A DNA stretch of 64,000 bases from Bacteroidales bacterium (lineage in GTDB: Bacteria > Bacteroidota > Bacteroidia > Bacteroidales > P3), in the NCBI GenBank assembly GCA_017934545.1, contig JAGBJI010000009.1, positions 1 through 64,000 on the forward strand, read 5' to 3'. The position numbers and the translations under genes are program-made. The notes below the pieces were generated by a model that was not told the origin of the DNA, searched no databases, and worked only from the letters and a program-made list of their open reading frames with translations. Positions 10,801-17,731 of the stretch are shown here, in pieces; within the stretch, counting starts at the first letter, position 1, and each line of letters begins with the position of its first letter.

Positions 10801-12073
10801 TCCTGGATGGAAATTTATTTTGGGTTCTCAACAAGATATAATGCCGCAGGCTATATCCAAGGGATGGTTAACCCAAGACACGATGTTCAATTCAGCTTTA
10901 ATCCAAAAGAACAGTCAAACCATAAACGCACAAATGAAGTTTGAACTTGCCAAAGACTTCAACATTGATTTATCTTTCAAACGCAGCCAAAGCGAACAAT
11001 ACTCCGCATACTACAAATTTGACCCCGAAGCCGACAATATCAACGGTCCGCTTTCTGCATACAGAAACGGAAGTTTTTCAATAAGCACTATCGCCATCGG
11101 AACCATGTTTAAAGGCATGGATAAAAACAATATAAGTTCGGTCTTTGAGCAATTCATAAAAAACAGACAAAGCATTGCCGAACGCTTGGCTGAAAAAAAT
11201 GCAAAAAACAACTCCGATTACAGCAACCAAATGATATGGGACAGCGTTTCCAACCAATATTGGCCTGACGGATACGGCCCTACGTCGCAACAAGTACTTG
11301 TTCCGTCGTTTTTGTCTGCATATTTGGGTAAAGACGTTTCCAAGCAATCTTTATCTCCGTTTGTCAAAATGCCGTTGCCGAATTGGCGTATAACATGGAC
11401 GGGATTGGGAAAACTTGACGCAGTGAAGAAATGGGCTAACTCCATAACTATTTCCTCCAACTACACATGTAATTACAACATTACTTCGTTCTACACCAAC
11501 TCCGCCGTTCCCGACGTTAACTCGTACGATTACGGCACTGAATGGATACGCAATTCACTGAACAACAATTTCATTGCAAAACATGTGATGGACCAAATAG
11601 TAATCAGCGAACAATTAAGCCCGCTTGTAAAGGTGGACGTTAACCTGAAGAACTCATTGCAACTGAATTTTGAAATACGGAAGGAACGCAACCTTACACT
11701 TTCGTTTTCCAACAATCAACTTACGGAGATTAACCGCAACGGTATAGTGTTCGGAGGCGGTTACAGGTTCAAAGACGTAAGGGTAAACGTAAGAACGGGA
11801 CAATCAACAAGGGAATTCAAAAGCGACATATTGGTAAAAGCCGACTTAACCGTAACAAGCAACAAGACGGTGTTGAGAAAGATAGACCAAGACGTCAACC
11901 TTATATCCGCGGGAAGCAAAGTAACGACACTCAATCTGTCGGGCGAATACTCTTTGACGGAAAAAATAATATTGAAAGGATTCTTTGACATTACAATCAA
12001 CACGCCTTATATATCTTCGTCGTTCCCTAACTCAACCACGGAGGGCGGTTTTTCGTTCAAAATAATACTTTAA
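4889..12073 (+). CDS. sprA: T9SS outer-membrane translocon SprA/Sov
   Basis: At 2394 residues this is the typical size for SprA (Sov in Porphyromonas), the giant single-chain beta barrel through which type IX secretion cargo crosses the outer membrane; family structures show a 36-strand barrel. A signal peptide is present (MIRRLGVWITFVFILMCC, cleavage near residue 26). The rest is rich in alternating aromatic/polar strands and Asn/Asp-rich loops, and includes SprA-type segments such as IDDFETSKRSYDLKSY near residue 815. The chain ends in a barrel-closing strand (FSFKIIL). It lies directly behind ruvA. The cargo proteins at 966-3818 and 40526-43804 are expected clients. No other T9SS core gene is in this window. 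Confidence 0.95.
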   Translation: MIRRLGVWITFVFILMCCLANAVRANVRLSQPDSLHFPIKDSVKSPFYLNDPSNITTEVEYDAVNNEYVLVKKAGDVVLDKRSLTFDEYQKYDMDQMIDSYWKSRISTPATASSPQNEGSLSSIIPQMRVNSDLFESIFGGQEIVIRPSGSLDLKFAIVNNRNENMALSENHRSTTRFDFDEDLQVNLMAQIGTAINVNLNYNTGATFDFEKEVFKLKYEGKEDDIVQLLEGGNISFALPTTLITGVQNLFGVRSKLKFGNLMIDAVISEQKSESSSITVQNGAQSQEFNFSADNYEDNKHFFLSQYFYDHYNKAMETFPVVNSNIIIKRVEVWRTNVGSAVNNNRNIVAFADLGEKNPYGTMPYIANPYGSELPDESQSNNLLSTVDKSTLRNINSVSSYLQGMGFVSGQNFEKVESARKLSSTEYTVNEKLGFISLTQALSNDQVLAVAFQYQIVGDSTVYQVGEFSDDGIDDPNTLVVKLLKSSTLNVRNPMWKLMMKNIYWIGSSQIAQEDFRLNIMYLGDEGGIETGYFNEGPFKGVPLLQVFGLDRMDNQQNMYPDGVFDFVPGAEHGAGTVNASRGLIYFPTVEPFGKDLREKLNDNDFADKYCFDSLYTLTKSQAMQYTEKDKYYLEGRYRSSSSGGEISLGAVNVPQGSVTVMAGGIKLQEGVDYTVDYAMGRVRIINNAYLSSGTPITVSTESNSVFSMMSKRMFGIRGSYTVSPELSLGATIMKLHETPITTKVNYGDEPISNTVIGGDIHFTKNLSFITKILNWLPFYDTKTQSTMVFEGEVAAFLPGNSSAIGRSGTSYIDDFETSKRSYDLKSYHMWFLASTPQDFNTSGAMFPETFKNSGLAYGFNRAKIAWYSIDETFYGAGAPSNISKNDISEPYVRRISEHEIYPNKDLPDGHNQQLRTFDIAFYPSERGPYNYDTASAWSAGLDEDGGLKEPQSRWGGIMRKIDATDFEAANIEYIEFWLMDPFIDNTSSQGGKLYFNLGDISEDILRDGRKSYENGLPTTAEVTNVDTTLWGRVPKLQAVVNAFSNEDNSRQYQDIGYDGLNSSDEQSFFSDFLNAVQPHLSAQALQKISEDPSADDYMYFRSGEYDQSNAKVLERYKKFNNPEGNSAMTGSGESTQSSSLPNVEDINQDNTLSEAENYYEYEINLSPDHMNVGENYITDVQIINNLDLQNGGHTSCKWYQFKIPVREPSRKIGTIDGYQSIRFIRTFLKGFYEPIVLRFATLELVSAEWRKYTDNLLETGAYVPSTHSENTTFTVGTVNIEENGNRSPVPYTLPPGIDRELMYSSSTSAHKQNEQALSLKVGNLSDGDARAVYKTMDYDMRQYKKLKLFVHGEKMNADEDYKDGEVTMFIRLGADFISNYYEYEMPIKFTPWYTSVVDDDIIWPKENDIEIHLDSLVKVKENRNALVRGGNKNYSNTEPFTEYIGNRKITVLGNPNIANVKVLMIGIRNPKKQSINDDDDMLPKNVEVWVNELRLTDFNKKAGWAARGSMRTNLADLGDLAISGSYKSAGFGTIEQKISTISQDNIGSFDIATNLELGKFFPDNFGLRIPFHYDYSRTVSNPRYNPLDPDVLLKDDLLSYRTEKERDSIRHIVQDYTSISNLSIMNLHKDRLGASNLKRHFYDIENFNLSYSYSHMFKRSIDIEYNTQTQNRLILNYQYESPNKSWKPFGKAKAFKGRQWTIVRDFTVNFFPKTLTFKSDMLKDYQETLLRSKSAGLVIMEPYFYKNFYWNREYGLKHDFTNFLRMEYSSTMNSLIEEPRGRIDTKEKKDSIWQSIFDLGKAQQFTQKFQFTYNSSISKIPALNWIRLSGTYAAQYTFQSSTNATEQLGNTIENSRRLSATGHFAFNTFFNKIPIVKKAYDARDKKNQKNFTPSSPRRQPNQPNEKDKNNLNEKDTVNKNYLQDALYFSIRLLTSLKSASITYSGNDGTYIPGFMPRAKYFGMSSSQQWAPGWKFILGSQQDIMPQAISKGWLTQDTMFNSALIQKNSQTINAQMKFELAKDFNIDLSFKRSQSEQYSAYYKFDPEADNINGPLSAYRNGSFSISTIAIGTMFKGMDKNNISSVFEQFIKNRQSIAERLAEKNAKNNSDYSNQMIWDSVSNQYWPDGYGPTSQQVLVPSFLSAYLGKDVSKQSLSPFVKMPLPNWRITWTGLGKLDAVKKWANSITISSNYTCNYNITSFYTNSAVPDVNSYDYGTEWIRNSLNNNFIAKHVMDQIVISEQLSPLVKVDVNLKNSLQLNFEIRKERNLTLSFSNNQLTEINRNGIVFGGGYRFKDVRVNVRTGQSTREFKSDILVKADLTVTSNKTVLRKIDQDVNLISAGSKVTTLNLSGEYSLTEKIILKGFFDITINTPYISSSFPNSTTEGGFSFKIIL

Positions 12074-12086
12074 AACTTTTCAATGT

Positions 12087-12602
12087 ATGACCGTTTTGGA
12101 CAGAGAATATTTCAGACAGGACGCCGTAACGGTTGCAAAGGACATTGTGGGCAAACTACTGTGTGTAAATGTGAACGGCAAAACCGTAAAAATGCGTATT
12201 ACCGAAACGGAAGCCTATCTCGGTTCTGACGATACTGCGTGTCACGCCCATAAAGGACGCACCGCAAGAACGGAAGTCATGTTTTGCCAAGGCGGAGTTA
12301 CGTATATATATCTTTGCTACGGCATTCACTATATGCTGAACATTGTTACGGGAGAAGAAAATTCGCCCCAAGCGGTGCTTATCCGCGGTTTGGAGGGCGT
12401 ATACGGCCCGGGCAGACTGACTAAACAACTCGGTATAACCAAAACTTTGAACAATAAAGAACTCTGCACGGCAAACGGTATATGGGTTGAGCAAAGCGGC
12501 GAAAGCGTAAAGATAAAAAAGGGCAAACGGATAGGCATTGCATATGCTGATAAAAAAGACCGCAACAGATTGTGGCGGTTTACTATAGACTCAAATCAGT
12601 GA
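12087..12602 (+). CDS. DNA-3-methyladenine glycosylase (AAG/MPG family)
   Basis: This 171-residue protein belongs to the mammalian-type alkyladenine glycosylase family, which flips out and excises 3-methyladenine, 7-methylguanine and hypoxanthine to start base excision repair. RITETEAYLG places Glu42 and Tyr44 at the positions of the catalytic Glu and intercalating Tyr of human AAG. The family block GGVTYIYLCYGIHYMLNIV and the VLIRGLE...GPGRLTKQLGI stretch follow. It is slightly shorter than the usual ~190-200 residues but looks complete. It begins 13 bp after sprA and is probably on the same transcript. Confidence 0.93.
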   Translation: MTVLDREYFRQDAVTVAKDIVGKLLCVNVNGKTVKMRITETEAYLGSDDTACHAHKGRTARTEVMFCQGGVTYIYLCYGIHYMLNIVTGEENSPQAVLIRGLEGVYGPGRLTKQLGITKTLNNKELCTANGIWVEQSGESVKIKKGKRIGIAYADKKDRNRLWRFTIDSNQ

Positions 12603-12648
12603 TTTGACCGAACGTATTTAAGAATATAAAAAACAATTATAATATATT

Positions 12649-14028
12649 ATGGAAGAAAAGAAGATAATCAACAGACGTGAATTCATCAAGCGGCTGGGTC
12701 TTGTAGGCGGAGCAACGGCTGCAACCATGTTTTTGGACCCTGTGACAAGCGTTGCCAAAAACGTGATAACACCAATGAAAGACGTAAAAGGCGAAAACAA
12801 GATGACCTACCGTGTTAACAGAAACACCAACGACAAAGTTTCATTGTTAGGATTCGGTATGATGCGTCTGCCGAGTGAAAACAAAGTAATCAATCAAAAC
12901 GAAGTCAACCGCATGGTTGATTACGCCATAGCAAACGGTGTAAACTATTTTGACACAGCTCCCGTTTATCACGGCGGCAAGAGCGAAACGGCTACGGGCA
13001 TTGCACTTAAACGCCATGACAGAAGTAAATTTTTCGTTGCAACCAAACTCTCCAACTTTGACAAGAGAACATGGACAAGGGAAGCGTCGGAAAAAATGTA
13101 CCACGATTCGTTTAAAAATCTTCAGGTTGACGTCATAGACTATTATTTGCTGCACAGCATAGGCGGAAACGGTGAAAACGAATTGAAAGAACGCTTTGAA
13201 GACAACGGTATGATGGATTTCTTGGTCAGCGAAAGAAGCAAAGGCCATATACGCAACTTGGGCTTTTCGTACCACGGCGACGTAAAAGTCTTTGACAAGT
13301 TTCTTTCCATGCACAAAAAATACCATTGGGATTTCGTACAAATACAAATGAACTACGTAGATTGGCGGCATGCGTCAATAACCAAGAATGATTGGGGCGG
13401 TGAATCGGACGGCGACGCCGAATATTTGTACAACAAACTTACCAAGATGAATATCCCCGTAGTTATCATGGAACCTTTACGCGGCGGAAGGCTTGCAAAC
13501 GTACCCGAAGACGTGGCTGCTAACCTGAAAAAAGCACGCCCCGAGGATTCAATAGCAAGTTGGGCATTCCGTTGGTGCGGAACATATCCTAATGTTCTGA
13601 CCGCACTGTCGGGCATGAGCCGCGAGGAACATTTGCAGGACAACATCAAAACATTCTCTCCGCTTGAGCCTTGTACCGAAAGCGAGAATGCGTTGCTTGC
13701 ACAGGCTGCCGACCTTATCGAAGGCTACCCTACCGTACCTTGCACGCAATGCAATTACTGCATGCCTTGTCCTTTCGGCGTTGACATACCCAAAAACTTT
13801 GCTTACTACAACGGCCAAATAGACAAACGCATCATTCCTTTGCCGGGCAAACAGGCAAAAGACTATGCCGAACGTGCAGCTGAATTCAAAGACGGATTCC
13901 ACAAGGCGTTGACAACCCAAGAGGATGCTTCGCGTTGCAGGGATTGCGGAGTTTGCTTGGCTAAATGCCCTCAAAAAATCAGAATCCCTAACCAATTGCA
14001 AAGGATTAAAGAAATTCTTAATGCGTAA
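12649..14028 (+). CDS. Aldo/keto reductase with C-terminal [4Fe-4S] ferredoxin domain and twin-arginine leader
   Basis: The 459-residue protein begins with a Tat-like signal (NRREFIKRLG, then a Gly/Ala-rich hydrophobic stretch to about residue 38), suggesting folded export after cofactor insertion. An AKR barrel follows (about 52-345) with the catalytic Asp and Tyr in YFDTAPVYHGG, Lys in VATKLS and His in YYLLHS. The C-terminal part has two cysteine clusters, CTQCNYCMPCPFGVDIP and CRDCGVCLAKCP, typical of [4Fe-4S] centres in the AKR-ferredoxin subfamily. It lies 46 bp after the glycosylase with no clear promoter of its own. The substrate is unknown. Confidence 0.88.
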   Translation: MEEKKIINRREFIKRLGLVGGATAATMFLDPVTSVAKNVITPMKDVKGENKMTYRVNRNTNDKVSLLGFGMMRLPSENKVINQNEVNRMVDYAIANGVNYFDTAPVYHGGKSETATGIALKRHDRSKFFVATKLSNFDKRTWTREASEKMYHDSFKNLQVDVIDYYLLHSIGGNGENELKERFEDNGMMDFLVSERSKGHIRNLGFSYHGDVKVFDKFLSMHKKYHWDFVQIQMNYVDWRHASITKNDWGGESDGDAEYLYNKLTKMNIPVVIMEPLRGGRLANVPEDVAANLKKARPEDSIASWAFRWCGTYPNVLTALSGMSREEHLQDNIKTFSPLEPCTESENALLAQAADLIEGYPTVPCTQCNYCMPCPFGVDIPKNFAYYNGQIDKRIIPLPGKQAKDYAERAAEFKDGFHKALTTQEDASRCRDCGVCLAKCPQKIRIPNQLQRIKEILNA

Positions 14029-14078
14029 AAAATAAGGCCGAACCGCAATACGGTTTTGCCACTTCGCACTTTGCATTC

Positions 14079-14135
14079 AAAAATACCCCCTTTTTTCTGT
14101 GAAAAAAGGGGGTATTTTTACTGAAAAAACCGGGT
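14079..14135 (+). terminator. Terminator hairpin forming part of a 22-bp array (CCCCC/GGGGG cores)
   Basis: Arms 14079-14097 and 14101-14119 are perfectly complementary (19 bp) with a 3-nt loop, ending in a T run: a very strong intrinsic terminator 50 bp after the reductase. Core words CCCCC (14086), GGGGG (14108) and CCGGG (14130) are each exactly 22 bp apart and flanked by A/T tracts, so the terminator is also a three-unit array of the kind found elsewhere in the window. The remaining ~150 bp of the gap is A/T-rich without genes. Confidence 0.85.
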
Positions 14136-14280
14136 ATTTTCCGAACTCTTTTCTGATTTGGCAAAAACCTAATGAGAAAACGCAACACAAAAATCTGTTA
14201 AGGCCGATTGTCCTATGTGCTTTTTTTCAGTATTTTATCTATTTTATGGTAAAAATGTTCTTTATTTCAAAATAAATACA

Positions 14281-14288
14281 TACCTTTG
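14281..14288 (+). promoter_or_regulatory. -7 promoter element for the lipoprotein gene
   Basis: TACCTTTG fits TAnnTTTG, 40 bp before the start of the 14328 lipoprotein gene. Confidence 0.6.
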
Positions 14289-14327
14289 CATTTTTAAATC
14301 AGTTATTCACATTAAATTAAAGAAATT

Positions 14328-15992
14328 ATGTTACGGAAAACACTGCTTTTTGCACTGGCAATCGGTTCAATTGCCTGGTTCAGTGCATGTATCAACGAAG
14401 ACGATTTTGACTTTGACAAGTTAAGTCAAACAACCATAAATCCCGCATTGGAAGCCAACGTTCTTTCAATGGAGTTTACCGCACGGGATTTCTTCAACCA
14501 AATAGCCGACACTGCCAACGGAGTGGAGATGTTGGTTGAAAACGATTCAAGCCTTACGCTCCGCCTGACAAAAGACTTTGAAATAAACCCCGACGAATTG
14601 GGTGAAGATTATTTCAACAGGGGCTTCAGTCTTAACGTTTTTGACTTTGAATTGGAAGACGTTTACATTCCGAGTCTTCCGGCTGCGTTCCCTGACGATT
14701 ACAACGTTATCACCAACGAGCAGGCATTGGTTACCGTGCCGCCTTTTGCCAAATTCAACGAAGACGACCCGAACGAAAAAGGACGTATCATAGACAGCGT
14801 CATATTAGCCTCGGGAAGTTTGAATCTGCATGCCTTTTCCTCACTGCCGTGTGCGGCAAAAATCATTGTTCACAGCGACAATATCATTGACAACACAGCG
14901 GGCAAAACATTCAGCGACACCATTACCGTCGGTGCATCGGAAACCATTTCCCATACAATCAATTTGGCAGGAAGAAATCTGTCGTTTCTTCACAAGCCTA
15001 ACGTAGACGACACCTCATATTTGGGCTTTACATATTCGCTTATACTGTTGACAAAAGACGTGCAACTGACTTCGGGCAACTACGCCATAGACATCAAGTT
15101 GGACGCTGCCGATTTGTTGATAGAAACCGCCTACGGAAAAGTGGGAAACCCTACAGTACCGGTTGACGGTGTGTTGGAGTTGAACTATTTTGCCGACAGC
15201 ACCATAACAAGCGACATGGTGGACATACGCAACATCAATATGTCGTTCGACGTTTACAACCACACGGGCATAAACGCCACTTTGGATTTAACTGAACTGA
15301 CTACCCGCACAAGAAACGGCCATGTGGAATATTTGTTCAACGCTCCTACCCAAGGAACTATCGTTGCCTCTCAATCGGTAACGCAACCGCAAGTATCGCA
15401 TTTCACTTTCCAACCAAATACCGAGGCAATAGAAAAACTTCCTAACGAGTTTAACTACAATATGAAGATAATCTTCGGTGACGGAAGCGAGAACAGTTTT
15501 ATCCATCCTAACCAATCGTATTTGGATATTCACTCCGTGATAGACATTCCTGTAGCTGCATCGGTCAAAGACTTCGTTTCGCAGAAAGAAACCGGCGCCC
15601 TTGACTTTTTACAAGGCGACGGCGTGGGCGAATATATAAACTCTGCCGAACTGAAATTGGATTTAAGCAATTCGTTTCCTGCAGAACTGAAATTGGAACT
15701 TTATGTTCTTAACGCAGAAGGCGTTTACGAGCCGTTGCTTGATAAAGAAGTAATAGCTTCTTCTGCATCCATTGACGCACAGGGCAACGTTACCGCAGCG
15801 TCTTCACAAAAAGAAGAAGTGGGATTGACAAAAACACAGTTTGAAAAACTGCGTCAAAGCGACAAGGTAATGTTCAAAGCCACTTTCAACACTCCTCAAT
15901 ACAACGGAACCAAACCTCACGTTGTGTTCAGAAGCGATTGCGGATTGAAAATCAAGTTAAGGGTCAAAGTAAATTCCAACATAGAGTTTTAA
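14328..15992 (+). CDS. Predicted outer-membrane lipoprotein of unknown function
   Basis: The 554-residue protein has a lipoprotein signal with Cys21 in WFSAC as the lipidation site, followed by an acidic start (INEDDFDFDKL). After residue ~40 it is a series of beta-rich segments; several contain IDIKLDAADLL- or KIKLRVKVNSN-like strands, suggesting repeated beta-sandwich modules. No catalytic motif is visible and I do not recognise the family. It heads a two-gene unit with the barrel-like protein 35 bp downstream, so a joint outer-membrane role is plausible but inferred. Confidence 0.75.
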   Translation: MLRKTLLFALAIGSIAWFSACINEDDFDFDKLSQTTINPALEANVLSMEFTARDFFNQIADTANGVEMLVENDSSLTLRLTKDFEINPDELGEDYFNRGFSLNVFDFELEDVYIPSLPAAFPDDYNVITNEQALVTVPPFAKFNEDDPNEKGRIIDSVILASGSLNLHAFSSLPCAAKIIVHSDNIIDNTAGKTFSDTITVGASETISHTINLAGRNLSFLHKPNVDDTSYLGFTYSLILLTKDVQLTSGNYAIDIKLDAADLLIETAYGKVGNPTVPVDGVLELNYFADSTITSDMVDIRNINMSFDVYNHTGINATLDLTELTTRTRNGHVEYLFNAPTQGTIVASQSVTQPQVSHFTFQPNTEAIEKLPNEFNYNMKIIFGDGSENSFIHPNQSYLDIHSVIDIPVAASVKDFVSQKETGALDFLQGDGVGEYINSAELKLDLSNSFPAELKLELYVLNAEGVYEPLLDKEVIASSASIDAQGNVTAASSQKEEVGLTKTQFEKLRQSDKVMFKATFNTPQYNGTKPHVVFRSDCGLKIKLRVKVNSNIEF

Positions 15993-16027
15993 CATCAGTA
16001 CTAACCTAAAAAAAACATTAATTCATC

Positions 16028-17464
16028 ATGAACAAAATAATAAAAATATTTGCTTTGGCCGTAATTTTCACTTTTGCTGCAAGCAACCATTCACATATAT
16101 CAGCACAGGACGTATCGCCTTTGTATTTTTCAACCCAACCGCAGGCCGCAAACTACAATCCTGCGTGGTTGACAAACAACAATTTCTATATTTCAATGCC
16201 CGTTTTCTCACGCTTGGATTTCGGCTTGCATACTTCGGGCTTTGCGTACAAGGATTTGATAAACAAACATCCGCAATACGATTCGTTGCGTGTGGACGTT
16301 GACGGATTTTTAAACAAATTGAAAAAAAGTAATTACTTTGATTTAAACTTCGCAACCGACATCTTGGGCGTTGGGTTTAAAGTAAAAAACAATTTCTTTT
16401 CCATACAAATAGGAGTAAACGTTGAAAGCAAGTTGAGATTTTCTAAACAACTGTTTGAATTTGCAGTTCACGGAACCGACATGGCTCAAAAGCATGCCGA
16501 TTTGTTGGACGCACGAATCTTTGATGCAACGGCTTACGTAACTACGGCGTTAGGCTACGCAAGGGAAATCAACGACCAATTGACCGTAGGAGGCAAATTC
16601 AAAATCTATTCGGGTATTGCAAACGTACATACCAACAAATCAACGGTAAACCTTGACATCAACGACGGAGAATTGGCTGCTTACGGCGACTTGGATATGG
16701 ACATTGCCATACCTTTCGGCAAACCTACGCTGACAAAGAACTCCGTTTTTGAAGATGATTCCGAATTTGATTTCAACACTGACGACGGTTCTTTCGGTAA
16801 AATGTTTAAAAACATGGGCTTCGGTGTAGATTTGGGATTTGCATACAAAATCAACGACCAAATGGAGATAAGTGCGTCAATCGTTGACTTGGGTTGGATA
16901 AATTGGAAGTCCAATGCAGTGAAAGTACATTCCAAAAATCCGGGAGAAAGGGTTTACTTCTCGGGATTGGAAACTGATTACGACAACATCGGCGACGACT
17001 TGGACAACTATTTTGACGATATGGCGGACAGCGTAAAGAAAGCTTTTGACCTTACAATTGACGATAACGACGGCTACAAGACCATGATGCCTACCAAAAT
17101 ATATATAGGATACAGTTGGAATTTCTTTGACAACATGTATCTTCACTCCCTGTACTACGGAAGAATAATTGCAGGAACGTTGGAAAATGCTCTGAATTTA
17201 ACCTATACATACAAAGCAGGACCGGTGCAAATGTCTGTCGGCAATACGTTCAGAAGCACGTTTTTCAATCCTAACTTTTTGTTAAGTTTGGGCAGTATAT
17301 TTTACATAGGAGCATCGTTTTCCTCATCGTTCAACGTGGCAAGCACTTCGGGCATGAATGCTTACATGGGAGTAAACATAGCCTTTGCAGCCGACAAACA
17401 CAAATCCAAAGCAAGAACGGTGAAAAAAGCCGAAACTACAAGCGAAGTGGAATTAATTTTCTAA
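16028..17464 (+). CDS. Outer-membrane beta-barrel-like protein (resembles DUF5723)
   Basis: This 478-residue protein has a signal peptide (MNKIIKIFALAVIFTFAAS, cleavage near SAQ, residue 27). The mature start, SPLYFSTQPQAANYNPAW, resembles DUF5723/PorV-like outer-membrane proteins of Bacteroidetes. The body has alternating strand patterns with glycine turns (VGFKVKNNFFSIQIGV, GFGVDLGFAYKINDQ). A Lys-rich tail (KHKSKARTVKKAE) precedes the final VELIF. It follows the lipoprotein gene closely and no separate promoter is seen. Family assignment is from memory of sequence style; function is unknown. Confidence 0.7.
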   Translation: MNKIIKIFALAVIFTFAASNHSHISAQDVSPLYFSTQPQAANYNPAWLTNNNFYISMPVFSRLDFGLHTSGFAYKDLINKHPQYDSLRVDVDGFLNKLKKSNYFDLNFATDILGVGFKVKNNFFSIQIGVNVESKLRFSKQLFEFAVHGTDMAQKHADLLDARIFDATAYVTTALGYAREINDQLTVGGKFKIYSGIANVHTNKSTVNLDINDGELAAYGDLDMDIAIPFGKPTLTKNSVFEDDSEFDFNTDDGSFGKMFKNMGFGVDLGFAYKINDQMEISASIVDLGWINWKSNAVKVHSKNPGERVYFSGLETDYDNIGDDLDNYFDDMADSVKKAFDLTIDDNDGYKTMMPTKIYIGYSWNFFDNMYLHSLYYGRIIAGTLENALNLTYTYKAGPVQMSVGNTFRSTFFNPNFLLSLGSIFYIGASFSSSFNVASTSGMNAYMGVNIAFAADKHKSKARTVKKAETTSEVELIF

Positions 17465-17526
17465 ACGCATAAAAACAGTTTAAACCACCTTTTTGCAATC
17501 TCGTTTGTGAAAAGGAAAATAAAAAA

Positions 17527-17598
17527 CATATGTTTTTGAATAAAAAAACATATGTTTTTTATTTAAAATTCATATGTTTTTTTGAAAAAATACATATG
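17527..17598. repeat. 22-bp CATATG array, copy 2 (inverted)
   Basis: CATATG starts at 17527, 17549, 17571 and 17593, exactly 22 bp apart. The asymmetric unit (ATTCATATG preceded by TTTAAAATT) shows that this copy lies in the opposite orientation to copy 1. It sits in the 267-bp gap between two rightward units, about 100 bp before the promoter of the next gene. Confidence 0.9.
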
Positions 17599-17700
17599 TT
17601 TTTTCAAAATGAATTCACAAAACAAAACCGTCAAAACTCTGAACACCTTGAACGGAATGTATTTTTCAGCGAATATTGCGGTTATTTCAAAACTTATTCT

Positions 17701-17708
17701 TAACTTTG
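17701..17708 (+). promoter_or_regulatory. -7 promoter element that fixes the start of the next gene
   Basis: TAACTTTG fits TAnnTTTG. It lies 24 bp before ATG 17732 and downstream of upstream in-frame codons, so translation cannot begin further left on this transcript. Confidence 0.65.
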
Positions 17709-17731
17709 CAATTGTTTTAAAACTTGATAAG

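Noticed and set aside
16068-16355. Opposite-strand open frames inside large genes (sprA, 16028, 40526 and others)
   Set aside because: They are shadows of well-supported genes, rich in Cys/His/Arg/Tyr, with no motifs or ribosome-binding sites.
17582-17731. Extended N-terminus of the 17732 protein
   Set aside because: This part overlaps the CATATG array and the -7 element; a clean signal peptide begins at 17732.
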